From positions 20,398,001-20,462,000 of the forward strand of contig OX637296.1 in assembly GCA_951799445.1 (NCBI GenBank): a stretch of DNA of 64,000 bases, given 5' to 3'. Every line of letters begins with the position of its first letter. Positions within the stretch are counted from its first letter, which is position 1. Both the position numbers and the translations under genes were made by a program. A model generated the notes under the pieces. It did no database searches, was not told where the DNA came from, and saw nothing but the letters and a program-made list of their open reading frames with translations. Shown one piece after another: positions 61,421 to 64,000 of the stretch. Source of the stretch: Pseudisothecium myosuroides. Lineage: Eukaryota > Streptophyta > Bryopsida > Hypnales > Lembophyllaceae.

Positions 61421-61628
61421 TTGAAGGTGAGATTGATAAGACTGAAAGGTCGGGATTGCGTGCACGGAGGTCCCACTGGAATTGCAAGCGTCCACGCCAC
61501 CATCACTGATGTAGCCCTAAAACAGAGCAGCGTCGGCTATGGCTATGGCCATAGCCATAGCCACGGGGGGTCTACGAAGGACATGAGTTCAGCACTGATG
61601 AGCGCACATCTGGCTTGTGGCCTTTCGG
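61421..61628 (+). other. Possible unrecognised first exon, divergent to DUF220
   Basis: A GC-rich open stretch ends at a strong donor, TTTCGGTAAGTTC, with GT at 61629. The frame has a His/Gly-rich piece (GYGYGHSHSHGG) and in-frame ATGs at 61583 and 61598, none earlier. It starts about 140 bases from the DUF220 ATG, so a shared promoter is conceivable. I find no second exon and recognise no family, so this may be a non-coding leader, a gene remnant or chance. Confidence 0.2.
61535..61562. repeat. Perfect 28-bp palindrome
   Basis: GGCTATGGCTATGG joins head to head with its own reverse complement with no spacer. Each arm holds two GGCTAT units. It lies between the DUF220 gene and the FN3K-like gene, inside the possible exon at 61421-61628. 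Confidence 0.95.
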
Positions 61629-62991
61629 TAAGTTCACGGAAATTGCCCTTGTGTGGAGTGTTGTGTTGTAAGTCTTACGTATTGCTGTTCAGTTAGTGAT
61701 CTCACTCTCCCTTTACTTGTGTGGACTTTGGTTTTGGGTCTTGAACAAACAAAAGGACTCATCATTTACATTGACTCTATAGGATTGAAGTTCTTCTTAT
61801 GTTCTTCACTTTTTATTGATTTTGTACAAAAAGTCAAGATTTTAACACTCAAAGGATGACTTCACTATTAACTATAGAAAAAGAGAATGCACCTATTGGT
61901 TGAATAATTGGAGGATTCTGGTGACGACCTTGGTCATGGGGGGCCACGTCCTTACAGGGTTAATAGAGGGGAATGTCCTAATGAGGAGAGGTATTATCTG
62001 ACGTAAAGAATTGATCAAAAATTTGCAATGTGGATGAATGAACTTTCTAGAATATTTGACTTATTGAGGAAAAAAAATTTAGAACCATACTTGAATCCTA
62101 GCTCCATTGTAGAAACCTAGCTTGAATTGTATAGGAGAATTGTTGGTGATGATTTACATAATTTGTAGTGTATAGTTGGAGGTATCACATTGAGTTGTCT
62201 TGAAAGGCGTTTTAAGTAGTTCCTACAATAAACTCTTCAAAATATTCATTATCCACCCATTGGATTCTTTCTTTCTTATGGTTTAAAAAAAAGACAAATC
62301 TAGAATATTATCTAGTCTTGGAATTTGAAAATTCAACATTCTAATAAATGACAAAAGTTTGGGATCAAATAAGGTAAGAGCACCCATAATTGATACAAAT
62401 AGCAACTAAACATACTTGTTATTATTAACCACAAATTGTTTTATTGAGTCTTATCAACAAGTGAAAGAGGATTCCAACACACTGTAGCTTGCATTCTTTT
62501 GATGCCATATTGATGCTTAGTGTCTTAAGCTGAGACCCCAGGACTTCAGTAGCCAAGCCCCACGTTCCAGTCACAATGATAAAATCAATCATTTTGCCAT
62601 GAACATGACGCACGAAAACAACACCGTAAAGTTACTGACAAGATCTAATCATTCAGTCTCGCTACCCCTGGTACGAAGATTCTTTCAAGTAAGGCAAGAA
62701 TACAGAAACTTGATTGCCAGTACAAGACCAAACACAAACAATCAGGCTGATGGATTTGTAGCTTTGTACACTACCGTAGTATAAGGTAGACGATTGAGAC
62801 GATGACTATCCCTATGATTGATCCACATACTAATACAGCAATCAGAATGAACTAGGTTCTAAATAGACTCCCTTGGAAATGCCCACCACGCTTTTGAATT
62901 TGTGAAGTGCATTCTGCACAACAAGTGTTGACAGATCCCCATATCGGCTCCATAAGGTGCATTGAATCTTACTTGATAAACAGTCTCGTGC
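61629..62991. other. Spacer with a decayed frame, no confident gene
   Basis: On the plus strand, 61887-62300 reads as a protein-like frame of 138 codons interrupted by several TAA/TAG codons and no TGA. I recognise no family. The number of stops is close to what AT-rich DNA gives by chance, so this is only a possible pseudogene. The remainder (62346-62991) holds the presumed 3' UTR of the FN3K-like gene. Confidence 0.25.
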
Positions 62992-63948
62992 TTAGCGAGC
63001 AACTGCGAGATAGCTATCTATTATGGAGGTACAGGAGCCACGATATCCTGATCCGAAAAGGTTGTAATGATTGAGGTAGTGGTACAATTTGTACAGCTCT
63101 GTTCGCTGCTCAAATCCAGGTTGTTTTGGCATAACCTGTAATTCAGGCAAGTACATGACAACAGTATAAATCTGCATGCTTTCAATAGAAATCAACAAAA
63201 ATCTGGAGGCTTCTGTAATTTCCATCCTGAACAAGAGATGAGGTGACTGCAAGAATGGACTACAACGTTTCTATCTAGTCCATACATAGAGAAGCAGCTT
63301 GGTTTGCACCTTGAAGTATGCGTCATAGAAAGAAGGTCCAAATCCTGCGCACCATGACATGCCAAACTCCGCTTCATTGTGTCCATCTGCTCATACAGAG
63401 AGGAAGATTAGCTTCTAAGTTTGCTACCAATTTACACGCCATACAAAAGGATTCATTTCCGTCTCCTGCAGAACCTAAATTGGTAGCAAACTTAGTACGA
63501 GCATCAGCTGAATAAGAAGTCCAAGAGAGTTTACACTCACAATAACATGCAGGATCGAGTATAACAGGTGCTCCACTTGAATCCGCAGCATAATTACCGC
63601 TCCAGAGGTCACCATGTAACAAACATGGCTTCACAGTTTCCAGGTCCTTCAGCAAGATGGGAAGCCTTTCCAGAAGCCGTTGCCCTGTCGACGCCCAAAG
63701 ATATCACTCTAAGCGATGCTTACTATTGGAGAAGCAAAATACCCAGAGAGTATCCACGTTAATTTCAAAACGTTTCTCGTTCACTAGAAAGAAAATTACA
63801 TAAGTTGGGTATAGTAAGCCGTCTCACCTTTTGCATAGAGATCATGGTCGCTATATTGCTCTTTAATAAGCTGCAGCTGAAATCCAAGCCGGTGGTCACG
63901 GAAGAAGGTAATCCAGTCTCTGGTCCAAGGATTCTTTTGTGGGGTGCT
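62992..63948 (-). CDS. Fructosamine/ribulosamine-3-kinase-like protein, 3' part
   Basis: Four exons can be joined: about 63948-63828, 63684-63541, 63386-63310 and 63135-62992, with phases matching at each junction and a TAA stop. The product matches the C-terminal half of plant protein-ribulosamine 3-kinase (the chloroplast-targeted FN3K family, which phosphorylates sugars on glycated proteins so that they can be removed). Blocks seen: [22 protein letters not shown], the catalytic-loop motif [10 protein letters not shown] with its Asp, the metal-binding [19 protein letters not shown] (crossing an intron), and [15 protein letters not shown] near the C-terminus. The N-terminal half lies beyond the right edge. 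Just upstream of STPQ the frame meets a TGA (63969-63967), so either an intron ends at 63947 or the frame is broken there. Two of the visible exons are exactly 144 bp, as are two DUF220 exons, which is probably coincidence. Confidence 0.87.
63415..63495. repeat. Perfect 20-bp inverted repeat in an FN3K-like intron
   Basis: CTAAGTTTGCTACCAATTTA at 63415-63434 is repeated exactly in reverse complement at 63476-63495, with a 41-base spacer. The intron spans 63387-63540, so the transcript could fold into a strong stem within it. Confidence 0.9.
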
Positions 63949-64000
63949 GGCCATCAATGAACTCCATCAGCTCACTCCAGTCCCCCATTCAAACCCTTCA

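Noticed and set aside
1..64000. CRISPR arrays, LTR retrotransposon proteins, viral genes, rRNA and tRNA genes
   Set aside because: None was found: no spaced identical repeats, no reverse transcriptase, integrase or capsid motifs, and no complete tRNA or rRNA sequence.

Overview
This window is nuclear DNA of a land plant. Six spliced protein genes have plant-type families and GT-AG introns, and they sit in about 35 kb of AT-rich, gene-poor DNA built from nested, mostly non-autonomous transposons. The short introns and diverged proteins could fit a non-seed plant, but I cannot name the organism from sequence alone.

Genes in order: (1) an ECHIDNA/TVP23-like trans-Golgi membrane protein, minus strand, 1143-2566, 186 aa; (2) an unc-13 homologue of the DUF810/PATROL1 family, minus, 10102-14956, 971 aa; (3) a ZPR1 double zinc-finger protein, plus, 35223-40764, 501 aa; (4) a GT47 exostosin-type glycosyltransferase, plus, 53972-56745, 675 aa; (5) a DUF220 START-like lipid-binding protein, minus, 57759-61279, 320 aa; (6) the 3' part of a fructosamine/ribulosamine-3-kinase-like gene, minus, 62992 to the right edge. 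Every exon set was joined by hand from GT/AG boundaries with matching phase, and each complete reading frame closes exactly. Genes 1, 2 and 4 all concern Golgi and secretory traffic or wall-sugar synthesis, but nothing suggests they are co-regulated.

The rest (about 4.0-9.4 kb and 16-34.3 kb, and 41-52.6 kb) is repeat DNA. Its main theme is a set of transposon-like families (called F1, F2, F3 and F4 here) bounded by TTAA on both sides. F1, F2 and F3 share a terminal motif close to TTAACCCCTAA. One F1 copy (28262-29042) has two paralogous empty sites in this window (44247 and 50305), each with a single TTAA, which supports TTAA target duplication. Three families are chained head to tail at 23259-25193 and share their TTAA junctions. 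One F1 copy sits inside an F3 copy. No transposase is visible.

Other mobile DNA includes a 129-bp hAT-like MITE with a perfect 8-bp target duplication, a 153-bp tRNA-type SINE inserted in an 86-bp tandem repeat, a ~300-bp family (F5) with one copy nested in F2, and large duplicated blocks at about 27.4-30.2, 42.8-45.5 and 49.0-51.5 kb. Local tandem duplications lie upstream of ZPR1 and of the unc-13 gene, and inside DUF220 intron 1.
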